A stretch of 64,000 nucleotides of DNA, from positions 62,001 to 126,000 of the forward strand of contig NZ_JAPDPD010000014.1 of the NCBI RefSeq assembly GCF_026283965.1. The letters run 5' to 3'. The DNA comes from Dyella subtropica. GTDB lineage: Bacteria > Pseudomonadota > Gammaproteobacteria > Xanthomonadales > Rhodanobacteraceae. Each line of letters starts with the position of its first letter. Position 1 is the first letter of the stretch. A program made the translations under genes and the position numbers. A model generated the notes under the pieces. That model was not told where the DNA came from and searched no databases. It saw nothing but the letters and a program-made list of their open reading frames with translations. Below are positions 57,601 through 64,000 of this stretch, in pieces.

Positions 57601-57785
57601 CACTGGGTGTGGGCGCGGGTGCGGAGACGCGGCGGCCGCTGGGTCTTGCTGTGGTGGGTGGTTTGGCGGTGTCGCAGGTGTTGACGTTGTATTTGACGCC
57701 GGTGATTTATTTGTATTTGGATCGGTTGCAGGGGCGGTTTTCTAAGGGTGGGAATGGGGCTTCTGCTGAGGCTCGTGCGAGCTGA
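54681..57785 (+). CDS. RND multidrug efflux pump, MdtB/MdtC-like
   Basis: 1034 residues, a complete HAE1-type RND transporter: first helix after LCIRRPVMTTLLMAALLVFG, FPTINISANLPGASPETMA, proton-relay region TLAVGFVVDDAIVMLENIVRH (adjacent Asp pair), second half beginning CMDRPRVVLAGFALSLL, and KKNAIMMIDFALERQRDEG. Exports drugs from the periplasm using the proton gradient with the upstream adaptor and an outer-membrane channel not in this window. ATG 54681 lies seven bases after the inserted element; the native ribosome site was probably moved away by the insertion. Confidence 0.96.
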   Translation: MNLPELCIRRPVMTTLLMAALLVFGIAAYPRLPVNELPNVDFPTINISANLPGASPETMASAVATPLEAQLSTIAGISSMSSTSALGSTSITLTFELERNIDGAAQDVQSAISAALRQLPKEMTTPPTFRKVNPADAPILFLTVTSSTLPLSQVDEYAETELAQRLSMVDGVAQVNVYGSQKYAVRVSVSPERLVASGVGIDQVQNAIASANVNQATGSLYGSRQQLPIRSEGQLMRAAAYNDIVVAYRNGAPVRIGDLGHASDSVQNDQAASWYNGERAIVLAIQRQPGANTVETVNRIKAVLPGFTAGLPPSVKLNTLYDRSLSIRASVDDVQFTLLLAGVLVVLVIYLFLGNFSATLIPAVALPISVIGTFGVMFALGYSLDNLSLLALTLAVGFVVDDAIVMLENIVRHMEAGLPPYEAALKGASEIGFTIFSMTLSLIAVFIPVMFMGGIVGRLFHEFAVTISVSILISGIVAITLTPMLCSRFIKAHDHEKKNWLIAGFDRGFGAVQRGYASSLRWCMDRPRVVLAGFALSLLATALLFSIAPKDFIPAGDTGQLRVTTEGPQDVSFDSMAARQQKLAEIVANDPNIAAYMSSVGAGGPRSTVNNGSLLLLLKPASDRKLDPDGIIQELRKKFAPVPGIRTYIQNPPSIQIGGRQSKAQYQYTLQSIDLPQLYDWSGRVTQAFQQLPGFQDVTNDLDLNSPAIMVEVNREKLGPLGLTMAQVQSALGTAFGQNQISTIYGAATQYWVILQVSRSLQSDPNVLSQLYVASETGKLVPLATVATFTRKPQVLTVNHQGQLPAVTVSFNLAPGVSLSEAVTRIDAAMRKMGLPATISGSVQGTAQAFQDSMQGMGMLLLLAVFVIYLVLGILYESFIHPLTILSGLPAAAVGALITLVLFHASLDLFAFVGIVMLIGIVKKNAIMMIDFALERQRDEGMAPAIAIYEACRVRFRPIMMTTMAAFAGTLPIALGVGAGAETRRPLGLAVVGGLAVSQVLTLYLTPVIYLYLDRLQGRFSKGGNGASAEARAS

Positions 57786-58275
57786 TGCCTTAGCAGCTTT
57801 AGCGCCCTATCCCTTCGGGCGAGGGCTGGGGATAGGGTTCAGTCGTTGTGATGTCCCCTCCTACTTCGTCATTCCGGCGTAGGCCGGAATCCAGAGCGTT
57901 TCCGCTTGGTTGTCGCGTCTGCTTGCCCGGGCTCGCCTGCGGCGGGCTTCCGAACCGCTGCCGCGGTCCGGGTCACTTTCTCTTTGCTGGTCCACGCACC
58001 CGCAGGAACGGGTGCGAACAGCGCAGCTGGCCCGAAGGGCGGAGGGCATGGATGCCCGGAGTAAAGAGAAAGTAACCAAAGAGAAATGGCCTGGGAGCAC
58101 AGCGGTGTGCTCCGTAGCTACACGTCTTCCAGTGTCAGGCGTCGAGATAGTTTTCTTCGGGAGCTTATCTTGCGCCCTCACCGCTCACCGCTGCGCGGAG
58201 CTTCTGCTCCCTCCCCTGCAAGCAGGGGAGGGTTGGGGAGGGGTGAGTACTTGAGAAGGCGCTTAAATCCCGTGC
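57786..58275. repeat. Intergenic stretch made of dispersed structured repeats
   Basis: No gene is supported in about 540 bases. Four repeat-like units occur in order: CCCTATCCC/GGGATAGGG (57805-57813 / 57829-57837); ATTCCGGC/GCCGGAAT (57871-57878 / 57883-57890), a common proteobacterial intergenic palindrome; an 18-bp pair with two mismatches around ACTTTCTCTTT (57971-57988 / 58060-58077) framing a GC-rich core; and an 11-bp perfect stem CCCTCCCCTGC/GCAGGGGAGGG (58209-58219 / 58222-58232). The first and last share a G-rich tail (AGGGxTGGGGA) and look like the same repeat family. Confidence 0.65.
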
Positions 58276-58310
58276 AACAAAAAAGGCGGCCATGGGCCGC
58301 CTTTTTTGTT
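58276..58310. terminator. Terminator of the M28 peptidase gene
   Basis: A 16-bp perfect stem (58276-58291 / 58295-58310) with GGCGGCC at the top, loop ATG and A/T runs on both sides. Confidence 0.93.
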
Positions 58311-58326
58311 GGTGCAGTGAAACCGA

Positions 58327-59769
58327 TCAATCGCTCGCGCCATCCTTCGCAAACGCACCTGGCGCCGAACCAAAGTCGCCATCGGCTTGTGCGGCCATGT
58401 ACGAGAAGGCCGCATAGACGGCTACGTTCTGAGCCAGTTCCCGCGGGTCGATTTTGTCGAGGGTGTCGTTGGCGGTGTGGTGGTAGTCGAAGTAGTCGGT
58501 GCCGTCCTGGGTGAGGGTAAGGGCGGCCATGCCTTTGCCGTGCATCTGGGACAGGTCGGAGCCGCCGCCGCCGGGGAGCTTGGCGTCGTAGGCGACGCCG
58601 ACGGGTTCGATCACTTTGGCGATCTGCTCGATGGCGCCGATGGCACTCGGTTTCACGCTGGCGCTCATACGCCAGATTTTGCGGGCGCCAAAGTCGGATT
58701 CGGTGCCGAGCTGGTGCTTGCCGACATCTGTCGCATGCTTGTCGGCGTAGGCACGACCGCCCCACAGGCCCATTTCTTCGTTGGCGAAGGCGATGACGCG
58801 GATGGTGCGATCGGGGCGCTGCGGCAGGTCGCGGATCATTTTGCCGGCGGCCATGGCAATCGCCACACCTGCGCCGTCATCGATGGCGCCGGTGCCCGGA
58901 TCCCACGAGTCGAGGTGACCACCGATGGCGACGACCTGGTCGGGATGCTTCTTGCCGGTGATTTCGCCGATGACGTTGGCGCCGGTGTAGCTGCCGTTGA
59001 AGCCGACGTCGAGATCGAGCTTCACGCTGACCGGTTTGCCATAGGCCAGCACGCGCTCGAGCTGATCGGCATCCGGGTTGGAGAGTGCGGCAGCGGGGAT
59101 GGCGTCTTTCGGATCGCGGAAACCGGTGACGCCAGTGTGTGGCGTGCGGCTATGCGCATCGGTACCGGCGGAGCGCAGCAGAAAGGCGGCTGCACCCATC
59201 TTGGCGGCGATCACCGGGCCGCCCACGCGCACGCCGGAACCGATGGCGTAGTCGTGGCCGTCCTTGTGGCGCTCCATGCGCGGGCCGACATAGACGATCT
59301 TGCCCTTCACGCTGGCCGGGTCGGCGTTCTTCAGCGCATCCAGGCTGTCGAACTTCACAACTTCGGCGGTGAGGCCGCCCTTGGGCGTGCCGGCGGAATA
59401 GCCCAGCGCGATCAGCGAGAGCGGCTGCGGGAACGGCGCGACGATTTCCGCGTGTTCGCTATGGCGCTCCCACAGCGGGTAGGTGACGGTCTCGGTGTAA
59501 ACCTTGTCGTAGCCCAGTTCCTTGAACTTGGCCACAGCCCAGTCGCGGGCGCGCTGGTCGTTCGGGCCACCGGCGAGGCGTGCACCAATCTCGGTGGTCA
59601 GCGATTCCACGATTTTGTAGCCGGTGTTGTCGTCCATGGCCTTGTCACGCAGTTGCTCCGCCGTTTTCACGGCGTTCTGCGGGATCACGGTGGCCTTGTC
59701 GGCGGCGCTGGCGAGGCCAGTGGCAAGAGCGAGACTGGCGGCGAGCAAAGTAAGAGGCAGACGGCGCAT
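58327..59769 (-). CDS. M28-family zinc metallopeptidase, secreted
   Basis: 480 residues from ATG 59769 (GAGGAG upstream). Signal peptide 1-22 (ending GLASA). Protease-associated insert about 130-245, then the M28 catalytic domain with VAIGGHLDSWDPGTGAIDDGAGVAIAM (His and bridging Asp), FANEEMGLWGG (catalytic Glu pair) and DYFDYHHTANDT (late His). Probably an aminopeptidase or carboxypeptidase acting in the periplasm or outside; specificity cannot be told. Monocistronic. Confidence 0.93.
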   Translation of the reverse strand: MRRLPLTLLAASLALATGLASAADKATVIPQNAVKTAEQLRDKAMDDNTGYKIVESLTTEIGARLAGGPNDQRARDWAVAKFKELGYDKVYTETVTYPLWERHSEHAEIVAPFPQPLSLIALGYSAGTPKGGLTAEVVKFDSLDALKNADPASVKGKIVYVGPRMERHKDGHDYAIGSGVRVGGPVIAAKMGAAAFLLRSAGTDAHSRTPHTGVTGFRDPKDAIPAAALSNPDADQLERVLAYGKPVSVKLDLDVGFNGSYTGANVIGEITGKKHPDQVVAIGGHLDSWDPGTGAIDDGAGVAIAMAAGKMIRDLPQRPDRTIRVIAFANEEMGLWGGRAYADKHATDVGKHQLGTESDFGARKIWRMSASVKPSAIGAIEQIAKVIEPVGVAYDAKLPGGGGSDLSQMHGKGMAALTLTQDGTDYFDYHHTANDTLDKIDPRELAQNVAVYAAFSYMAAQADGDFGSAPGAFAKDGASD

Positions 59770-59849
59770 CGGGGACTCCTCGGGGAAACCACGATTATGG
59801 CGTTGCGCCTGCAAGTCGCTTAGGCCAGAAGTCATGCTCATAAGTAATA

Positions 59850-59880
59850 AAGGCCGGACGCCTTTACAGGCCCCGGCCTT
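59850..59880 (-). terminator. Terminator downstream of mscL
   Basis: AAGGCCGG/CCGGCCTT (59850-59857 / 59873-59880); on the minus strand it is followed by a T-rich stretch (TTTATTACTTA). It lies 17 bases past the mscL stop. Confidence 0.6.
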
Positions 59881-59897
59881 CGATGCTGACGACAGGC

Positions 59898-60302
59898 TTA
59901 CTTCTTCAGCAGATCGCGGATCTCGGTCAGCAGCACCTCGGTCGCCGGCGGCGCGGGGGGCGCAGCCTGCTGCTTGCGGGTGAGCCGGTTGATGGCCTTG
60001 ACCACCAGGAAGATGGTGAACGCGATGATCACGAACTGGATCATCACGTTGATGAAGGCGCCGTACTGAATCGCCACCTCGGCGATCTTGTGTTTGGGGT
60101 CGCTGTCGTCTGCCGGCTTGAGCACCCATTTCATGGCGGAGAAATCGATGCCGCCGGTGAGCACGCCGATCGGCGGCATGATGATCTGGTCGACCAGCGA
60201 GGTGACGATCTTGCCGAAGGCGCCGCCGATGACCACGCCGACTGCAAGGTCAATGACGTTGCCGCGCATGGCAAATTCTTTGAACTCTTTGATCATGCTC
60301 AT
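59898..60302 (-). CDS. mscL: Large-conductance mechanosensitive channel
   Basis: 134 residues from ATG 60302 with GGAGAG just upstream; ATG 60296 is an alternative. [44 protein letters not shown] is the invariant N-terminal/TM1 block, a periplasmic loop follows, then TM2 ([22 protein letters not shown]) and the C-terminal helix bundle. Pentameric pore that opens under hypo-osmotic shock. Confidence 0.96.
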   Translation of the reverse strand: MSMIKEFKEFAMRGNVIDLAVGVVIGGAFGKIVTSLVDQIIMPPIGVLTGGIDFSAMKWVLKPADDSDPKHKIAEVAIQYGAFINVMIQFVIIAFTIFLVVKAINRLTRKQQAAPPAPPATEVLLTEIRDLLKK

Positions 60303-60380
60303 GCTGCTCTCCAATGCTATGTATTAGCTTCGTATGGCGGAGCGACTTTAACCCAGCGTTCCGACCCACGAACAGGTCGC

Positions 60381-61067
60381 TCAGGCCACTCGGCCATCCA
60401 GCGTGGCGATGCCTTCCAGCTGGGCATGAAAATGGTCGCCGCGTTGCAAGGCTGCCACGCCGGCCGGTGTGCCGGTAAAGATCAGGTCGCCCGCCTTCAG
60501 CTCGAACAACGTGGACAGGATGGCGATGATTTCCGCCACGCTATGCACCATGTCCCCGAGATGGGTCTGCTGACGCACGCTGCCGTTGATGCTCAGGCTT
60601 AGCAGGGTGTCCGCGTTGGGCTGGACTTCCGTGGCGGGACGCAAGGCCGAGACCGGTGCGGAATGATCGAAAGCTTTTGCGACATCCCACGGATGGCTCT
60701 TGGCCTTGACCACGGCCTGCAGGTCGCGGCGAGTCAGGTCCAGGCCGACGCCGTAGCCCCAGATCAGCGACTCTGCGCGCTCAACGGGCACGTCGCGGCC
60801 GCCCGCGCCCAGCGCCACCACCATTTCCACTTCGTGATGCAGATCGGAGGTGGCTTGCGGGTAGGGCACGTCAGCTCCATCGGCCACCACGGCGTCGGCC
60901 GGCTTGCAGAAGAACAGCGGCGTGTCCTTGTCTACCGTGGTACCCATTTCGCGGGCGTGCTCGGCGTAGTTGCGGCCGATGCAGAATACGCGGCGTACCG
61001 GGAAGCGTTGGTCACTGCCTACAATAGGCAGGCTCGGAACAGATGAGGGCGGGATGACGTATGACAT
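60381..61067 (-). CDS. Fumarylacetoacetate hydrolase family protein
   Basis: 228 residues: FCIGRNYAEHAREMG, metal-site HHEVEMVVAL, GVGLDLTRRDLQ, KAFDHSAPVS and GDLIFTGTPAGVAAL. The short length and motifs match the YcgM/FAHD1 type, which act as acylpyruvate hydrolases or oxaloacetate decarboxylases; the substrate is unknown. Divergent from the adaptor gene at 61337, with 269 non-coding bases between in which I see only weak promoter-like sequence. Confidence 0.93.
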   Translation of the reverse strand: MSYVIPPSSVPSLPIVGSDQRFPVRRVFCIGRNYAEHAREMGTTVDKDTPLFFCKPADAVVADGADVPYPQATSDLHHEVEMVVALGAGGRDVPVERAESLIWGYGVGLDLTRRDLQAVVKAKSHPWDVAKAFDHSAPVSALRPATEVQPNADTLLSLSINGSVRQQTHLGDMVHSVAEIIAILSTLFELKAGDLIFTGTPAGVAALQRGDHFHAQLEGIATLDGRVA

Positions 61068-61336
61068 GGCGGGGAGGTTAGCAGTTCGACTGCCCTGGAC
61101 CGATGACCGATAGATGTCGCGTCCAGAATCGCCTGTGCCGCTTTATCCATGTCGATTCCGGGGGTACAAGTTCGACGTATAAGGAGACAGCTGCCACCGA
61201 GACCCGGGCTCCACCCGCCCGATTCAGGTGACACCTGTCATTGCCAACGACTGATGGGGTGCTCTGGCTGCCGTGCGGCCCGTCCCTCATCGTGTCGGCC
61301 ATCGTGCAACTGGCTGGGGCCAGGTAGGGAGCAGGT

Positions 61337-62578
61337 GTGAAGAACGCGGATCTTTTGAAGGAATTGCGCATCGAGCGTCACCAGCGCGACGAGCACAACC
61401 AGGGCCCGGGGCGGTGGCCATGGATCGTGGGCGCCGTGGTGCTGGTGCTTGCGGTGGCAGGGGCGCTGGGTTGGATGCTGCTGGGCCGCAGCGCGCTTGA
61501 AGTACAGACCGCCACGGCCGTCGCGCCCAGCGCCAGCACCGGGGCAGGTGCGGTGCTGCAGGCGACGGGCTACATCACGGCGCGCCGCCAGGCCACCGTC
61601 TCGGCACAGATCACCGGCACGCTGACCGAGGTGCTGATCGAAGAGGGCGACCACGTCGAGAAGGGGCAGGTGTTGGCCCGATTGGACGACAACGGCTATC
61701 GCGCCGCGCTGGATTCCGCCAAGGCCAATACCCTGGCCGCGCAGGCGCAGGTCGTGCAGTTGCAGGCGCAACTGGATCAGGCACAGCACGATGCCGTCCG
61801 CATGCACACCCTGGTTGCGAGCGGGCTGGTTTCCAAGCAGCAGGATGAGCAGGCGCGCACGCTGGCCGCCAGCACGGCCGCACAGCTCAACGCGCAGCGC
61901 AAGCTGGCCGCCGCTGCGCAGGCGCAGACCACGCAGGCGCAGGTCAACTTCGACTACACCGTGGTGCACGCGCCGTTCACCGGCGTGATTACGCAGAAAG
62001 CGGCCCAGGTAGGTGAGATCATTTCGCCACTGTCTGCCGGTGGCGGTTTCACCCGCACGGGCGTGGGCACGATCGTGGATATGGATTCGCTGGAAATCGA
62101 CGTGGACGTCAACGAGGCCTACATCGGCAGAGTGAAGGCGAGCATGCCAGCCGAGGCCGTACTCGACGCCTACCCGGACTGGAAAATCCCCGCTCACGTC
62201 ATCGCCATTGTGCCCGCCGCCGACCGCGGCAAGGCCACGGTGAAAGTGCGCGTGGCGCTGGACCAGAAAGACCCGCGCATCGTGCCGGACATGGGCGTTC
62301 GCGTGTCGTTCCTGGAGCAGGCCGCGAAGCATGAAACCGCGCAGATGCCGAAAGGCGTGCTGGTGCCGGGCAAGGCCATCGCACAGCGCGATGGGCACGC
62401 GGCGGTTTTCGTGGTGAGCGACGACACGGCGCATCAACGCACGGTGGAGCCGTCGGCGCAGGCGTATGGCGATCTGCGCCTGCTGCCCGCCGCGGTGCAG
62501 GCGGGCGAAACGGTGGTGGTCTCGCCATCGGCGGAATTGAAAGACGGCATGCGCGTGAAGCAGGCCGGCAAGCAGTAA
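61337..62578 (+). CDS. MacA/HlyD-like periplasmic adaptor of an ABC exporter
   Basis: 413 residues from GTG 61337 (AGGGAGC upstream). Cytoplasmic N-terminus, membrane helix about 31-51 (WPWIVGAVVLVLAVAGALGWMLL), lipoyl halves (ATVSAQITGTLTEVLIEEGDHVEKGQVLARLDD; FDYTVVHAPFTGVITQKAAQVGEIISP), a coiled-coil hairpin (about 125-190) and beta-barrel. Followed by an ABC ATPase and permease, so it is the adaptor of a tripartite exporter or lipoprotein-type machine. Substrate unknown. Confidence 0.93.
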   Translation: MKNADLLKELRIERHQRDEHNQGPGRWPWIVGAVVLVLAVAGALGWMLLGRSALEVQTATAVAPSASTGAGAVLQATGYITARRQATVSAQITGTLTEVLIEEGDHVEKGQVLARLDDNGYRAALDSAKANTLAAQAQVVQLQAQLDQAQHDAVRMHTLVASGLVSKQQDEQARTLAASTAAQLNAQRKLAAAAQAQTTQAQVNFDYTVVHAPFTGVITQKAAQVGEIISPLSAGGGFTRTGVGTIVDMDSLEIDVDVNEAYIGRVKASMPAEAVLDAYPDWKIPAHVIAIVPAADRGKATVKVRVALDQKDPRIVPDMGVRVSFLEQAAKHETAQMPKGVLVPGKAIAQRDGHAAVFVVSDDTAHQRTVEPSAQAYGDLRLLPAAVQAGETVVVSPSAELKDGMRVKQAGKQ

Positions 62579-62625
62579 CTATCGCTGCACGACATCCAAG
62601 GTCAACGAAGCATCGGAGAGCAGGT

Positions 62626-63318
62626 ATGAACATGGGTACGTTGATTGAAATCCGCGATCTTTCCAAGGTGTACGAGCGCGGCAAGCAGAAAGTGGAAGTA
62701 CTGCATCACATCAACCTCGACATTGCCGAAGGCGAGTTCCTTGCGCTGATGGGGCCTTCGGGCTCGGGCAAGACCACCTTGCTCAATTTGATGGGTGGAT
62801 TGGATTCACCCAGTGGCGGCAGCATCAGCGTGGGCGGCCAGCGCATCAACCAGCTCAGCGCCGGTGATCTGGCCAAGTGGCGCGCGGCCAATGTCGGTTT
62901 CGTGTTCCAGTTCTACAACCTGATGCCGATGCTGTCGGCGCAGCGCAACGTGGAGCTGCCGCTGTTGCTGACCAAGCTGTCGGCCGCGCAGCGACGCAAG
63001 AATGCCAGCATCGCGTTGCAGCTGGTGGGATTGGAGGATCGCGGCTCGCACAAGCCGAGCGAACTGTCCGGTGGTCAGCAGCAGCGCGTGGCGATCGCGC
63101 GCGCCATCGTCTCCGACCCGACCCTGTTGGTCTGCGACGAGCCCACCGGCGATCTGGATCGTCAGTCCGCCGAGGACGTGCTCGGCTTGCTGCGCATACT
63201 CAATCGCGAGCATGGCAAGACGATTGTGATGGTCACCCATGATCCGAAGGCAGCGGAGTACGCGAATCACACGCTGCATCTGGACAAGGGCACCTTGGTC
63301 GAGCAGGTCGTGGCGTGA
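62626..63318 (+). CDS. ABC transporter ATP-binding protein, MacB/LolD type
   Basis: 230 residues: Walker A GPSGSGKTTLL, Q-loop FVFQFYNLMPMLSA, signature LSGGQQQRVAIARA, Walker B LLVCDEPTGDLD, switch His VMVTHDP. These are typical of the mechanotransmission (MacB/LolCDE/FtsEX) class. ATG 62626, with GGAG about 14 bases upstream (alternative ATG 62632). Between the adaptor and the permease. Confidence 0.95.
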   Translation: MNMGTLIEIRDLSKVYERGKQKVEVLHHINLDIAEGEFLALMGPSGSGKTTLLNLMGGLDSPSGGSISVGGQRINQLSAGDLAKWRAANVGFVFQFYNLMPMLSAQRNVELPLLLTKLSAAQRRKNASIALQLVGLEDRGSHKPSELSGGQQQRVAIARAIVSDPTLLVCDEPTGDLDRQSAEDVLGLLRILNREHGKTIVMVTHDPKAAEYANHTLHLDKGTLVEQVVA

Positions 63319-63328
63319 GGACATCGCG

Positions 63329-64000
63329 ATGAAATATCTTCATCTCATCTGGGCTTCGCTGTTCAGGCGCAAGACCCGCACCATTCTTACGCTGGTTTCC
63401 ATCATCGCGGCGTTCCTGCTGTTCGGTTTGCTCGATGCGGTGCGCGTCTCGTTCGCCGAGGCAGGCCAGTCGGCGAATGGCGCCGAGCGCTTGCAGACCG
63501 GTGCACGTCTGTCCTTCATCCAGCCTCTGCCGCAAGGACTCGGTGCGCAGATCGCGGCGGTCAACGGCGTCAAGGACGTGGCCTATGCCAACTGGTTCGG
63601 CGGTGCCTATCAGGATCCGCACAATCAGATTTTCACCTTCGCGGTGAGCCCGAACTATCTGGATGTCTATCCTGAGGTCGAGGTTGCTCCAGAGCAGCGC
63701 CAGGCCTTCGACAAGAGTCTCAATGGCATCCTGGCGGGCGAAGTCATCGTCAAGAAATACGGCTGGAAGGTTGGCGACAAGATCCCGCTGCAGTCGCAGA
63801 TTTTCCCCAACAAGGATGGCAGCAAGAACTGGAATTTCGAACTGCTCGGCGTCATGCATTCCAAGGATGAAAAGGCCTTCCAAAGCCAGATGATCGTCAT
63901 GCATTGGAAAAACTTCGACGAGTCCACGCCCTACAATCGCGGCATGGTCGGCTGGTATATCAGCCGCGTCACCGACCTGAATCAAGCGGATCGCGTGGCC
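63329..64000 (+). CDS. ABC transporter permease, FtsX/MacB type (3' truncated by the window)
   Basis: 224 codons are visible without a stop and the gene runs off the right edge. It starts MKYLHLIWASLFRRKTRTIL, followed by a membrane helix (about 18-38) and a MacB-type periplasmic core domain (VNGVKDVAYANWFGGAYQD..., ILAGEVIVKKYGWKVGDKIPLQ). TGAGGA lies upstream of the ATG. The missing part should hold three further helices. Confidence 0.9.
   Translation, partial: MKYLHLIWASLFRRKTRTILTLVSIIAAFLLFGLLDAVRVSFAEAGQSANGAERLQTGARLSFIQPLPQGLGAQIAAVNGVKDVAYANWFGGAYQDPHNQIFTFAVSPNYLDVYPEVEVAPEQRQAFDKSLNGILAGEVIVKKYGWKVGDKIPLQSQIFPNKDGSKNWNFELLGVMHSKDEKAFQSQMIVMHWKNFDESTPYNRGMVGWYISRVTDLNQADRVA

Noticed and set aside
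58387-59823. 478-codon plus-strand frame opposite the M28 peptidase
   Set aside because: The minus-strand peptidase has a signal peptide, ribosome site and zinc ligands; the opposite frame has no recognisable features.
61149-61340. 63-codon frame upstream of the MacA-like adaptor
   Set aside because: Cys/Arg/Pro-rich, no ribosome site, overlaps the adaptor start; read as non-coding promoter region.

Overview
The window is about 64% GC and is typical chromosomal sequence of a gammaproteobacterium of the order Xanthomonadales (Lysobacterales), most likely family Rhodanobacteraceae (Dyella/Luteibacter/Rhodanobacter type). This placement is an inference. It rests on a Xanthomonas-type Clp regulator instead of a canonical Crp, an E. 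coli-class SpeD, a Bat/MoxR operon, REP-like elements with GTAG ends, and the general gene order. Nearly every gene is a core gene. No prophage, CRISPR array, restriction system or intact insertion sequence is visible.

Left part (1-9.5 kb): the 3' end of a probable MarR-GNAT fusion; clp divergent from speD; coq7 with a GlcF-like iron-sulfur protein; rplM-rpsI; a tRNA-Gln(CTG) followed by an odd inverted copy of its own 3' end and a small orphan gene; then a minus-strand set zapB-like, zapA, 6S RNA, fau, EVE-domain gene and rpiA. The 6S RNA was recognised from its closing stem, its promoter and its position.

9.5-22.9 kb: YgfB-family gene and pepP; a complete cytochrome bd operon cydP-cydA-cydB-cydX, including a 43-codon cydX; pepQ; a PilZ protein with a DUF1631 protein; the tightly packed rph-GNAT-rdgB-hemW operon; and divergently yicC-gmk.

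22.9-34.4 kb: the lipid-asymmetry system mlaFEDCB with convergent mlaA lies between gmk and rpoZ-spoT-ridA-recG, so all six Mla components are together. MlaD carries two tandem MCE domains instead of one. A nucleoside hydrolase and a zinc-independent L31 gene (rpmE2) follow.

34.4-52.5 kb: gltA, an uncharacterised protein, mrcA divergent from the type IV pilus operon pilMNOPQ, then a MoxR-DUF58-DUF4381-BatA-BatB-BatD operon and a convergent macrodomain gene.

52.6-64 kb: a MarR regulator with an RND adaptor and pump, which are separated by a 266-bp MITE-like inverted-repeat element inserted exactly at the adaptor's stop codon; a 541-bp non-coding stretch built of dispersed repeats; an M28 peptidase; mscL; an FAH-family hydrolase; and a MacAB-like adaptor/ATPase/permease set cut by the right edge.

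The most notable non-routine signals are two MITE-like elements (54408-54673 with TAA flanks, and 18187-18263 with GGTT flanks), the tandem-MCE MlaD, the tRNA-Gln inverted repeat with its orphan neighbour, and a BatB whose von Willebrand domain has lost its metal-site motif. I found no convincing new multi-gene system.
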